From Brachionus koreanus (Eukaryota; Rotifera; Eurotatoria; Ploima; Brachionidae), in NCBI GenBank assembly GCA_016987375.1, contig PJRA01000196.1, forward strand, positions 1,570,143 to 1,593,177: a stretch of 23,035 nt of DNA, read 5' to 3'. The notes beneath the pieces are model-generated. The model saw only the letters and a program-made list of their open reading frames with translations, made no database searches and was not told where the DNA came from. Position numbers and translations under genes: made by a program. Shown one piece after another: positions 1 through 10,134 of this stretch (positions are counted from its first letter, which is position 1; the number at the start of each line of letters is the position of its first letter).

Positions 1-49
1 TGTAATTGTTCCTAATTCAACATTTGGTTAGTTAATTTTATTTCTTTAG

Positions 50-469
50 GAATGTATTCGTCTAATGGAAGAAAGCCTTAATTGTTTGATGTCTGCCAAA
101 AATGCCAATAACTATCAAAAGCTCATAAGTTTAGACCAAAAATTGAAGAATTTCAGCAGCATAAAAATATTTTTTAGTCAAAAACCTAATTCAGTTAGTG
201 CTCATGAGTGTGGTTCGAGGTCTTTGAATTCAGGTTTTTTGAAACTGAGCAAAAGTGTCAAGTCATTGCAAAAAAGTTCCATTCATTTGGCTAAAAATTT
301 AAGTCAAAAAAACTTAGCAAGCTCTTTAAAGCAATTTAAATTATTTTCAAACGAAATTTGCTTGCTTGAAATTTATGATGAAAAAATAGTTTGCAAGCTA
401 AATTATTCAATTTTTGATAGTAAATTTAATGCAGGCGTCTTGTTAAAATACCAAGTTGATTTGAAATAA
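50..469 (+). CDS. 3'-terminal exon of an unrecognised gene (partial, starts upstream of window)
   Basis: The frame is open from 50 to the TAA at 467-469 (139 codons). A pyrimidine-rich acceptor ending TTTCTTTAG at 41-49 precedes it, and the exon starts in phase 0 with residues ECIRLMEES. The ATG at 65 is therefore probably internal and not the start. The peptide is soluble and rich in Lys, Ser and Leu. It has stretches that could form amphipathic helices (LKLSKSVKSLQKSS, then LAKNLSQKNL) and ends with a hydrophobic patch (IVCKLNYSIFDSKFNAGVLL). I see no signal peptide or membrane segment and do not recognise the family. An AATAAA overlaps the stop codon (465-470), so the mRNA must end within a few tens of bases, just before the next gene. 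I am fairly sure this is a real exon but cannot give a function. Confidence 0.65.
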   Translation, partial: ECIRLMEESLNCLMSAKNANNYQKLISLDQKLKNFSSIKIFFSQKPNSVSAHECGSRSLNSGFLKLSKSVKSLQKSSIHLAKNLSQKNLASSLKQFKLFSNEICLLEIYDEKIVCKLNYSIFDSKFNAGVLLKYQVDLK

Positions 470-470
470 A
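465..470 (+). terminator. Polyadenylation signal overlapping the stop codon
   Basis: AATAAA begins inside the last sense codon and runs through the TAA stop of the upstream gene. The closest possible placement is consistent with the very short gap before SFXN5. Confidence 0.5.
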
Positions 471-525
471 ATTTTTATATTTTTTAGAAATAATTTTTAA
501 TTGGAAAAAAAAAAAACAAAAAAAA
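470..525 (+). promoter_or_regulatory. 56-nt intercistronic spacer with a candidate trans-splice acceptor
   Basis: Only 56 nt separate the upstream stop codon from the SFXN5 ATG, too little for a normal terminator plus promoter. The spacer contains a T-rich tract ending in AG at 486-487 (TTTTTATATTTTTTAG), which is a good 3' splice site with no 5' splice site upstream in the gap. It is followed by an A-rich leader up to the ATG at 526. In animals with spliced-leader trans-splicing this is the expected appearance of an operon junction. Use of the site is inferred. Confidence 0.45.
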
Positions 526-1661
526 ATGCCACAGGATTCCAAATTTGAGTTAAACAAATCTCGCTATGACCTGGTACTTATAATTTCTCGGATAAAATTA
601 TTCTATTTAACATTAATTAATAACGCTAGAACACTTTTATGGGCAGGTTTTATCACAACATGGACATCATCGATCCGCTAACTCTTTTTGTGTCTGATGT
701 AAGACAAAAATAAAATCATCTGAATCTTAACTAAACAGTTTTTCAAGGCAAAATTAAAGCAATGTGTTCAGCTATTGGAAGACTTTAAAAATGGCACTCT
801 TTCAGCTTCAGTGAGCGATAAGAAACTTTGGGAGGCGCAAAAAATAAAGCAATCGACTCTTCATCCAGACACTGGGGAAAAAATTTTCATGCCTTTTAGG
901 TATTTAGTTAGAAAAGTTTCAAAAAAAAAAAAATTTTATTTTCAAAAATTTGTGTGTAAAGAATGTCTGGATATGTTCCATTTAATTCACCAATTCTAGC
1001 TGGTCTCCTCATGCCCAACCCGACTATTGCTCAGACTATTTTTTGGCAATGGCTCAATCAATCTCACAATGCTTGTGTCAACTTTGCTAATCGAAATGCA
1101 ACTAAACCCACACAAATGTCTACTTTCTTGCAAGGCTATACAGGTGCAGTGACTGCTGCGATTTCTATATCAGTAGGGTTGAGCTTAATGCTGAAGAAAG
1201 TTAGCAATCTAGCTCCTGCTACAAAAAGCATGATACAGAGATTTGTTCCTCTTCCGGCCGTAATGACAGCTAGTACCTTAAATGTTTTATTGATGAGAAA
1301 ACACGAATGCAATGAAGGAATCGATGTTTTGGACAAAAATGGTCAAGTAATTGGCACTTCTAAAGTGGCGGCTAAAAAAGCCTTGACTGAGATGGCTATT
1401 TCCCGAGCTGCTCTACCAATACCCTTGCTAGCCATACCACCAATAGTAATGACCATGTTGGAAAAAACCGCTCTATTGAAAAAAAATCCTAGACTTCATA
1501 TGCCTTTTAATATTTTAGTTTGCTCTGTTACATTTTTCTTTGCTCTTCCGGCAACAATTGCTATATTTCCTCAAATGTCCGAGGTAAGAACTCAAGACCT
1601 TGAAAAAGATATTCAAGAGAAGACTAATGACCAAGTTGTCTTTTATAACAAAGGATTATAG
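526..1661 (+). CDS. SFXN5: Sideroflexin-5, mitochondrial inner-membrane carrier (4 exons)
   Basis: Exons are 526-573, 630-698, 739-899 and 962-1661, with introns of 56, 40 and 62 nt, all GT-AG. They join in phases 0, 0 and 2 to give 325 residues, the normal sideroflexin length. The start reads [16 protein letters not shown], followed by the family signature around [18 protein letters not shown] lies at residues 81-87, then [11 protein letters not shown] and [14 protein letters not shown], and the C-terminus is NKGL. KIKQ before [17 protein letters not shown] after it, RFVP, EGIDVLD and FPQMSE match SFXN5 better than SFXN1-4. Sideroflexins are multi-pass mitochondrial inner-membrane carriers. 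SFXN1 carries serine, and SFXN5 has been proposed to carry citrate, which is less certain. A polyadenylation signal follows at 1737. Its 5' neighbour is only 56 nt away. Confidence 0.95.
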
Positions 1662-1736
1662 TTTTTAATTATTTAAAAAAAAAAGAGAAATTACTTTTTA
1701 AGTATGAAATTTTTTGAGTCTTAAAATTATAGACGA

Positions 1737-1742
1737 AATAAA
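1737..1742 (+). terminator. Polyadenylation signal of SFXN5
   Basis: AATAAA lies 76 nt after the SFXN5 stop codon, on the same strand. Confidence 0.5.
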
Positions 1743-1952
1743 AATATTTTAAATGTTATAATTCTTCTTTTAATTATTTGATTAAAAAATTAGAAAAAAA
1801 TAAAGCTAAAATTAAATTAGTTTATGTGTTTTAGTTGAGTGCTTCTTCTTGAGCCTTGTAGATCTTAAATCAAACTATGCCAAGTGTTTCTTTTTAAAAT
1901 TAAGGGTCTATCATTCAAAGAGCTTCTTTCAATTTTTCTAAAAAAATTATTA

Positions 1953-2415
1953 AGTTAAGCACTCAACTATCGCCGGTGTCTTTTCTGACATAAGTTAAAA
2001 ATTTTAAAAATGACAGTTTTTGTTTTTTGATAAATTGCTAAGAAAATTTTATCATTTTTATCAAGATTTATATAAGTTATGAATGATAGTATCAATTTCT
2101 TCCTCATTATGTTGATATAATTCGTTAATGTAATCGTCATAATGGAAAGAACAGTTAATAATTACATCTTTATCAGAATATTGGTTTTCGCTTTCATTTT
2201 CATTATTTATTTCTTCATCTGAAGTTCCTAAAACGGTATCTTTACAGTACTATTCGAAATCCTGACGGAATTAAAGAACCTCTTAAATATTCTAATTTTT
2301 TTTTTATTAAATAAAATATATAAAAAAGAATATTATGTATATAATTTTATTTTATTTTATATAATAGACAAAATGCATGAAGTATCAAAAATGAGACCAC
2401 CGGTGATTTAAATAA
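1953..2415. mobile_element. Possible degenerate TTAA-type element with short inverted ends
   Basis: Near the left end, TTAA is followed by GCACTCAAC and ATCGCCGGTGTC. Near the right end, the reverse complement reads TTAA then ATCACCGGTGGTC. The two ends align at about 20 positions with a gap. The left end also resembles the clearer TTAA-flanked MITE at 13705-13908 (CACTCAA followed by an ATC/GGTG block). Inside, on the minus strand, 2249-2061 is an open frame of 62 codons without an ATG, acidic and Asn-rich (for example TSDEEINNENESENQYSDKD), ending in TGA. It may be a transposase scrap or an orphan exon. Confidence 0.3.
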
Positions 2416-2419
2416 ACTT

Positions 2420-3257
2420 TTATTTTTTTTTCAGAAAAATGTCAATTTTTTTAATTATTAATTATTACTTCTGCTTTTTAAATCAAAATTGTTTGTTGAA
2501 CCTTCTTTTAACTAAAATAAAATTTTTACTTCTTTTTATTATGGAAACCAAATAAGTAATCAATTAAAATCTTATTGATTCTTTATTTTTGCCTTTTTTT
2601 TAACATTAGAAAAAATATTTTAAGAAAAAAAAAAGTGCAGTATGTTGCACTTTTTTGTGGCTATCATTTTTTTTTAAAAATATAAATTTTGTTAATTTTA
2701 ATCTATCAAAAAAAAAGAATTTTTTTGTTTGTATTTGAATTTCACTATACTTTTTTGAATAGTCAACTCAATATCTAACTCCATTTTGGTATAATTACCA
2801 TTCAATTTATCATTTTTTCCTTTCTTCAACTATCTTGAATAAATAAAATTTATTTTTCACAAATAGGTAAAAAATTTTTTGGGAAATTGAATTCTGTGTT
2901 CAAACTATTATGATCATGCTAAAAATTTATCATTAAAAAAAGTTTTTTAATATTTATTTAAACAAAAAAATTAAGAACATTTAATATCTACAGATGCGTA
3001 AAAAGATAAAATACTTTCATTATTCTTATTTAATTTTTTTATGAATTGCTTGAGAATATTTGTCGATATCACTGGATTTGTTAACTAGCGAAACCATAAG
3101 ATTTTTAGTTAACATGGAGCATAAATAGCTGCTGTCAGTCAGTATCTGAGAAAAATAATAGTCTATAACATGTGCTGGTCACTTTTGATCTGCTGGTGGT
3201 CAAAATAGTCGAAAGTTCCCTGGCTACTAAAGCGAGGAAAGATGTCGTTTGATGAAG
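2420..3257. other. AT-rich non-coding stretch with one strong hairpin
   Basis: I see no supported gene. A perfect 11-bp stem (AAAAAAGTGCA at 2629-2639, TGCACTTTTTT at 2646-2656) closes a 6-base loop. From about 3030 onward, scattered short open patches (for example a 26-codon plus-strand run near 3166-3246) probably belong to the reverse transcriptase relic that follows. Confidence 0.4.
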
Positions 3258-3540
3258 TTTAGAAACAGTTGATTCCTACCGCTTCTTTGGAAATAATCTT
3301 CAAAAACATCAATTTAAATGTGTCCTGTTTTTCATTAAAAAATTTGGCTTCAAATCTGAAATTCTAATAACAGTTTTCAAAAGTCTATTTATTAGTCCCA
3401 TAGATTTTAACAGATACATTTTGATGACAGCGAAATTTAAGCCCATATTAAGAGCGTCCAGAACAGAATGCTAAAATTTATTGGTATAACAAATAAGTAT
3501 TCAACGTCTAAGACGTAAACGAGTGTATCGAAACAATCTG
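3258..3540 (+). mobile_element. Decayed non-LTR retrotransposon: C-terminal end of a reverse transcriptase
   Basis: One frame reads LETVDSYRFFGNNLQKHQFK, then a basic/hydrophobic stretch, then ILITVFKSLFISPIDFN and KFKPILR. After a frameshift near 3460 it continues VQNRMLKFIGITNKYSTSK. This order matches the end of the reverse transcriptase domain and thumb of Jockey/CR1-like non-LTR elements: the (Y)xFLG motif, a KSL(I)xPI(x)DY-like helix, then the VQNRML(K) helix. The frame changes and stops show it is dead. No 5' part of the element, no endonuclease domain and no tail repeat are evident nearby. Confidence 0.6.
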
Positions 3541-4323
3541 TAAACAATCCAAAATACCATTATAATAGATTCGGCTTAAAAATCCTCTTTTTTTTAAATA
3601 TTTTTTCTTTTTTATCTAATTGAATGAAAATAGAAGAAAGTTGACAAAATTTTTTAATCTCTTGGTTTTAAAGCTATTAACTAAACAATATTTGATTAAT
3701 TAAAGAAATCTTATTAACACATAACTTTCTATTTCAATTTTTGAACATTACATTTGGAGCAATCTGTTGAATGATCTTGACATTAGGCAAAATCTTTTGC
3801 TAAAACAATTTATAGATCTAAAGAGGATTGCTTTTATTTGTCAAGTTAATGGAGCTCCTATTTTTTGGTATGGTTTGTGAAATATTTTAAAGAAAATCAA
3901 TATATTTATTTGAAAATTTTTTTGATATTATCTGTACATACTCGTTTGAAGAAAAAATCTTTAATATTGTTACACAGTTTAATCTATTTTTCAAAATTTT
4001 TTCTACCATCCAGTTTATTTTAAGGTAATGTTAAAAATATGAGAATTTTCAATCAATAGCTACCACAGAAAAATTCAGTTGATTCCAGATTTTTTTACTT
4101 AAATAAAAATTATATTTCGAAATTCGTTTCGTGCAACATGAATTCGTTAAGATCTAAGTTTAGCTGTGCCTGGTTTTCGCGTCTGATGAAAAACATTTTC
4201 TAAAAGTCGATAAAAATTAATAATAATAAAAAATTACTCTAAATTTTTATTAACAAAGATTCTCTTTTGCTTAAAATTAAGAAGTTTTTTTCAATTTAGT
4301 CCTGATTAAATTTATATTGATAA
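3541..4323. other. AT-rich intergenic stretch, nothing recognised
   Basis: There are only short open frames, homopolymer runs and no convincing splice pairs or repeats. A short patch near 3820-3880 reads KRIAFICQVNGAPIFWYG before a stop, too short to interpret. Confidence 0.4.
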
Positions 4324-4455
4324 TTAAGCATCTTCTAGGTTTTTGTCAGCTAATCTTGATCTAGGTGATCGGTTGATATAATCAGATTTAGTAAAAAAGC
4401 CTTTAAACTGTTCCTTAACAAGCTGGAATTGATAAAAATTTTTGTGCAAGCTTTG
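4324..4455 (-). pseudogene. Coding-like patch, possible terminal exon or dead ORF (43 codons)
   Basis: On the minus strand the frame from 4455 to the TAA at 4326-4324 is open without an ATG. It reads QSLHKNFYQFQLVKEQFKGF and then a basic stretch (SPRSRLADKNLEDA). Base composition is less AT-biased than the flanks and codons such as CAG, GTT and AAG recur. CTAG immediately upstream could act as an acceptor. I do not recognise the family, and a second frame is also open over much of the stretch, so this is tentative. Confidence 0.25.
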
Positions 4456-4929
4456 CTAGTGCTGGACTTGGACTTTTCAAAAAACTGTGAATTTATTTAT
4501 CCATTTTCGTTTTTTTTTCTTATTGATAAATTTAAGACAAATTTTGTAACAACATGCTGACAACTCATTTTATGACTGAAGAAACTCACGCTCGACAGTC
4601 TTTAAATAAACTATAATAATAAAAATAAAAAAATCAAGCTTTTTACTCAAATCACTTTTCAAGGGTTATACTTGAAATTTTAAATTGGCTGTGTTTAAAT
4701 TGTATGTTCAATACGAACTTCATTTAAATGATTTTATATCAATGAAAAATTTTGAAAAGCAGGCATATATGAATTTGAAATTAGAAACTATAACAAATTT
4801 TAAAATAAAAAAAAATCATAAAATGATTAATTATCTCCCAATGATAGACAAGTTTATTTTTATTTTTATTAAATTTGCTTTATAAAATAAAAATTTTAAA
4901 TAATAATTTATTTTAATTATTTTAAATGA

Positions 4930-5360
4930 CTCCATTTATTTTTACTGACTTTTTTATTCACTAATTGGAATGCGGATACAATAAAATCGGACAAAAAATG
5001 TGTCAATGTATCATTAATATACGGCAAGCAGCTTGAACACTCAAAATTCATTAAAATATTCAGCATAAATTTAATCGCCATATTTGATAACTTAAATTAT
5101 TTTCAATACAAAACTAGGAGGCCAACATTCTAAATTCGTATAATTTATTTGTACTGAAAAACAAAGACAATCTCAAGCAGCTAACAAAAAAATCCATACA
5201 GACAACTAGTGACATGAACGAAAATTTGAACAGTTCTTAGACCAGCCAAATAGTTCACGAGCAAGTTGCACAAAATTGTTTAAAATGTCAATTGGCATTC
5301 CACATAGTCAGAAATCAAAAGCATTCGAGTCTATCAATTGTTCCTAAAAAATACAACTAG
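4930..5360 (+). pseudogene. Broken coding-like region of unknown family
   Basis: Two overlapping frames look protein-coding. In the first (4930-5133, 67 codons and stop, no ATG) a hydrophobic start (LHLFLLTFLFTNW) leads into SDKKCVNVSLIYGKQLEHSK and a second hydrophobic run. In the second (5118-5360, +2 relative to the first), after an AG acceptor-like site, EANILNSYNLFVLKNKDNLK continues for 40 codons, meets one TAG at 5238-5240, then stays open 39 more codons (HEQVAQNCLKCQLAFHIV) to TAG. Two such long frames in DNA this AT-rich are unlikely by chance. A frameshift and one nonsense codon suggest a decaying gene or transposon ORF. No family recognised. Confidence 0.35.
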
Positions 5361-5639
5361 TCAAGATAAAAATAATATATTTAGAAAAATCATCAAAAAT
5401 TTTCCCAAGTAAGTTAATTCAAATTTTTTTTTTAATTTTCTATTCCTACTACCACTAGTTTTGTCTATGCATATTACTTAACCTAACTCAACTATCTGCA
5501 TAATTGATAGGGAAAAATAAATATAGAAAAAATAAGAAAAAAAAATTAGCTAAGCTTCAATGAGCATGAAAATATCTTAGCTATTTCTCATTCATTTCCA
5601 TTCATTCTTTTGCCACTGAACAACAACAACAACAAAAAG
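5361..5639 (+). promoter_or_regulatory. Upstream region of the DYRK kinase gene
   Basis: This AT-rich stretch leads into a CATT repeat (TTCATTTCCATTCATTC at about 5590-5606) and an AAC repeat just before the ATG. The AAC run encodes Asn if translation began at the in-frame TTG at 5610, but the ATG at 5640 is preferred. No TATA box or trans-splice site can be assigned with confidence. Confidence 0.3.
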
Positions 5640-7430
<1,791 letters not shown>

Positions 7431-7559
7431 TCAAGCTTGATTAGCCGGGTGTTTGTTTAGTAGGCCGTCCGTTATTGTGTACATTTGGCTATATTAATTG
7501 ATGAAAAGAGGTTTTTTTTGTTTCGTTTTTCTAAATTGGAATTTAAAAAGGACAAAAAG

Positions 7560-7744
7560 ATGCGTTCGGTGGACTGACAGGAACTGCGTCGGCCAAAGTA
7601 CTGAATGCCACTAGGATACAAAGGACTCTTACGAATCCGAATTTGAATGCACTGGTTTCGATGAATAATACTGGCCATTCGTCCTATTCAACCACTAATT
7701 ATAAAAACAAACATGTTGTCATAAATGCTGCGGATTTATACTAA
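7560..7744 (+). CDS. Candidate alternative last exon of the DYRK gene
   Basis: Downstream of the kinase stop, a clean frame from 7560 to TAA at 7742-7744 reads AFGGLTGTASAKVLNATRIQ, then TLTNPNLNALVSMNNTGHSS, ending AADLY. Its less AT-biased codon style resembles the kinase exon and not the surrounding DNA. It can be joined in frame from phase-1 donors within the tail: A|GTAATT after 7236 is best, and A|GTGCAG after 7371 or A|GTTACA after 7362 are alternatives. The acceptor would be AAAAAG at 7554-7559 (or 7545-7550). The product would replace the poly-Thr tail with a short Ser/Asn-rich end. An AATAAA at 7931-7936 could serve it. Confidence 0.5.
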
Positions 7745-7930
7745 TTTTTATAAAAAATTTTTTTTTTTTTTTTTTTTCATTTATCTTACTCATTCTTTAC
7801 TATTATGTTTTTTTAAATTTTTTTTTTTTTTTGAAAAATTTTCAAATGCTTTAATTTTTTTCATCTTTATTTTGAATATTTTTAAAAATTAATTTTAGAA
7901 TTTATTCTTTTTTTAGCCTTAATTTAATTA

Positions 7931-7936
7931 AATAAA
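7931..7936 (+). terminator. Possible polyadenylation signal of the DYRK gene
   Basis: This is a clear AATAAA downstream of both possible stop codons. Long T tracts at 7759-7777 and 7819-7832 lie between. Confidence 0.35.
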
Positions 7937-8118
7937 TTTTATATTAATTTGATTAAAAAAAATAAAATTCAATCATTTAATTTGTTTAATAATTTGTTTG
8001 TTGCTCCAATTTAAAAAAGTTTGACATTTACCAAATAATGTTTTAATGAGATAAATCAAGAGGTCGAGGATCCAAATCCTCATTCAGTTTAGGCTGCTCC
8101 AAGAATCATAAATAAAGT

Positions 8119-8442
8119 ACAAAGAAATCACAAGAGCAGAAAGAAACCCAAGAGAGTAGTGATAACATCCCAATGGACAATACATCGCCATTCACCACGC
8201 TTAAAGCTGAAGGTTACGACAAGAGATAGATGTTGACTGCGAAACATAGATTAGACTTGAAGAAAGACAGTAACGTGATCAAATAAGTTCAAAGAAGAGC
8301 AGCAAAGTTTGTGTCTGATTTAAGAAAAACATTTTTTAGTAGACTAAATTTCAGAATACTCAAATTAAGAAAACTTAAAGGTGATTTAATACAAATTTTT
8401 AAAAAAGTTAGAGAATATTCGGAACAAAATTCGAATGGCTAA
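8119..8442 (+). mobile_element. Second decayed non-LTR retrotransposon (reverse transcriptase C-terminus)
   Basis: A single frame, interrupted by stops at about 8227 and 8284, reads DLKKDSNVIK, a stop, then VQRRAAKFVSDLRKTFFSRL and LKLRKLKGDLIQIFKKV. The arrangement LKKD..VI.KVQRRA.K.V followed by L.LR+L+GDLI..FK is the hallmark of the end of CR1/Jockey-type reverse transcriptases. The upstream in-frame part is open from 8119 (SQEQKETQESSDNIPMDNTS) but not recognisable. It differs from the relics at 3.3 kb and 13.1 kb, so it belongs to another family or clade. Its stops make it non-functional. Confidence 0.6.
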
Positions 8443-9035
8443 GAATTCTGAATAAATTTTATTTAAAAAAAAATATTCCGAATTTGTTAGTTGAAAAACG
8501 ATTTATTTGAATTAAATTTTTAAATTTAACAATATTTAAAGTAATAATTTAAATATTAAAAAATTGAATTTAACATTTGATTCACTAAAAATTTCGATTT
8601 TTTGAAAAATCATTTAAAAAAAATTGAAAAAATATTTAAATACAGGACAAATCAAATGTTTATAATAACAAAAAATACAAAATAATGACTAGAGATTAAT
8701 TGATTTCTAAGGGAGTTATAAATTTTCACTAATATAAATATCTTTTCTAACATTTTCTGGTCTTATTCTGTTTCTTATATTGTTGTAATTCCAGACGCAG
8801 TACTCAGTACTTGAAAAAAGCTGTTGCTGGAGTGCAAAACATTTTAATAAAAGCCTGGTATAGAATAGGATAATCATCTTTATTTGTTTTCTGGATTAAT
8901 TTTTGTGGCGATAAAATTCTTTTCCTAATGGATTTAAAGATTCTCCTAATTTTAATTTCGACCTTAGCTCTGTTTGATATTGTTCAACCAATTTCCTTTT
9001 ATGAGTTGTAGCTGTTTTTATGTACTCTCAACGAT
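8443..9035. other. AT-rich intergenic stretch, nothing recognised
   Basis: No supported ORF, splice pair or repeat is visible. A slightly less AT-rich patch near 8790-8870 does not give a consistent frame. Confidence 0.4.
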
Positions 9036-9037
9036 TT

Positions 9038-9192
9038 TTCATGATTAATTTGAATTTATTAATCCAATTTAAAAGAAGTCGAGTTCAGTATTCGAATTTT
9101 AAAAAATTAAATTCAATATTGAATTCCTTTAAATTCGAATACTGAACTCGACTTCTTTTAAACAATTGAAATGGTTAATTCGAATTTTTCAG
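9038..9192. repeat. Foldback (near-palindromic) repeat
   Basis: Two perfect 32-bp inverted arms lie at 9068-9099 and 9131-9162, with the shared core AGAAGTCGAGTTCAGTATTC. The 31-nt spacer itself contains a palindrome (AATTCAATATTGAATT), and the similarity continues imperfectly outward for about 30 bp on each side. The whole unit folds into one long hairpin, as expected of a foldback element or MITE, or a recent inverted duplication. No target-site duplication is obvious. Confidence 0.7.
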
Positions 9193-9831
9193 AAATCAAA
9201 TTTCAATTTCAAATTAAGAAATAAAAAATTTTGGTTTTCAAATTTGAAATTTGGAATTAGCTTTTTTTCCAGTTTCAATTTGCATAAAAAAAAATTAATT
9301 CGATTTTCTCATTAATTTTTTTTTAAAACTACTGAAGTAATAATTTATATTAAAGGTTATTTAGTATTTAAAATTACACTTTATTTTTCTAAACCAAAGT
9401 TATATTTAAAATAAAAGAAAGAAATCAACAACTCAAATAAATAACCAAGAAAAAACTAATGAGTTTTTTATTTCTAGATAAAAAAATAATTTTCTTTACA
9501 ATTAATTCATTTTGTCATTTAAATAAATATTTTTGTCATGAAAATTAGTTTATTTTGTCTATAAAATAGGCTTTATTTTGTCATACCTAAATTAATAAAT
9601 AGCTATCTCAACTAATAATTTTTTTATAGTTTTGTCTTTATTGTTAGAGCAATTAGTTTTTTTATAGTCAGCTAAAATACATTTTATTAGTCAGCACTTT
9701 TAGTTATTTTAGTCATCTTATAATAATTAAATTTGTCACCCCCAAAAAATATAAGCCATTTAAAATTAATTTATTTCATAGCAACAATTTGCTAAATTTC
9801 TTTGATTAAGTCATTTCAATTTCGATTTTAA
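9193..9831. other. AT-rich stretch with a recurring TTTTGTC motif
   Basis: No gene is seen. Between about 9510 and 9740 the motif (A/T)TTTTGTC recurs about six times, several at 20-25 nt spacing, mixed with TAGTCA. This looks like a degenerate low-complexity repeat. Confidence 0.35.
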
Positions 9832-9834
9832 AAG

Positions 9835-10084
9835 CAAATGAATTAAAGGAGTTGCTTGAGCGAATAGCCTCAGCCGAGTTGAAGAGGATGGCACACTGGC
9901 ACAAGCTCAAAAATGCTCTATTCAGACAGGACTTGGAAATGGGCAATATTAGTATATATAGATACTTTTATTCAATTTATTAAAAAAAAGAATTAATATA
10001 TATAACTAATCTGACTTTTTTATCAACTGATCTATTCTGTTCTTTGTTTAAGCATCGATCAACCTAATTCCAATATTAGTTTAA
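9835..10084 (+). CDS. Two 3' exons of an unrecognised, possibly truncated gene
   Basis: An island of normal codon composition stands out in AT-rich DNA. The frame through 9840-9951 reads NELKELLERIASAELKRMAH, then WHKLKNALFRQDLEMGNI. A donor A|GTATAT at 9951/9952 and an acceptor after CTATTCTGTTCTTTGTTTAAG (AG at 10051-10052) remove a 101-nt intron in phase 1. Exon 2 (10053-10084) then adds TSINLIPILV and TAA. A possible upstream acceptor AAAAG ends at 9834. An AATAAA follows at 10129. The peptide is a charged amphipathic helix. No start codon or upstream exon could be found, so it may be the 3' end of a gene with a distant 5' part, or a remnant. Family unknown. Confidence 0.4.
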
Positions 10085-10128
10085 AAATGAGTCTGTTAAA
10101 ACGCATTTAGCAATTTCAACTAAATCTA

Positions 10129-10134
10129 AATAAA
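10129..10134 (+). terminator. Polyadenylation signal after the 9.8-10.1 kb exons
   Basis: AATAAA lies 45 nt after the TAA at 10082-10084, the spacing expected for a 3' end. Confidence 0.35.

Noticed and set aside
1136..1336. 66-codon minus-strand frame inside SFXN5 exon 4
   Set aside because: It is a shadow of a conserved coding exon with no independent support.
1834..1965. 11-bp inverted repeat GTTGAGTGCTT / AAGCACTCAAC
   Set aside because: The orientation does not fit ends of one element at this spacing, and the left copy lacks the rest of the TTAA-element end. Probably chance, or part of the weak element at 1953.
4685..4885. 66-codon plus-strand frame
   Set aside because: It begins at TTG, is dominated by Lys, Phe, Ile and Asn from AT-rich sequence, and has no splice or family support. 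A tail ATAAAATAAA after the stop is not enough.
7472..7678. 68-codon minus-strand frame
   Set aside because: It is antisense to the plus-strand candidate last exon of the DYRK gene, which has better codon composition and matching splice phases.
8066..8090. tRNA-like T-arm near 8070 (GAGGATCCAAATCCTC)
   Set aside because: It does not match a T-arm B-box well, and no acceptor, D or anticodon stems of a cloverleaf could be found around it.
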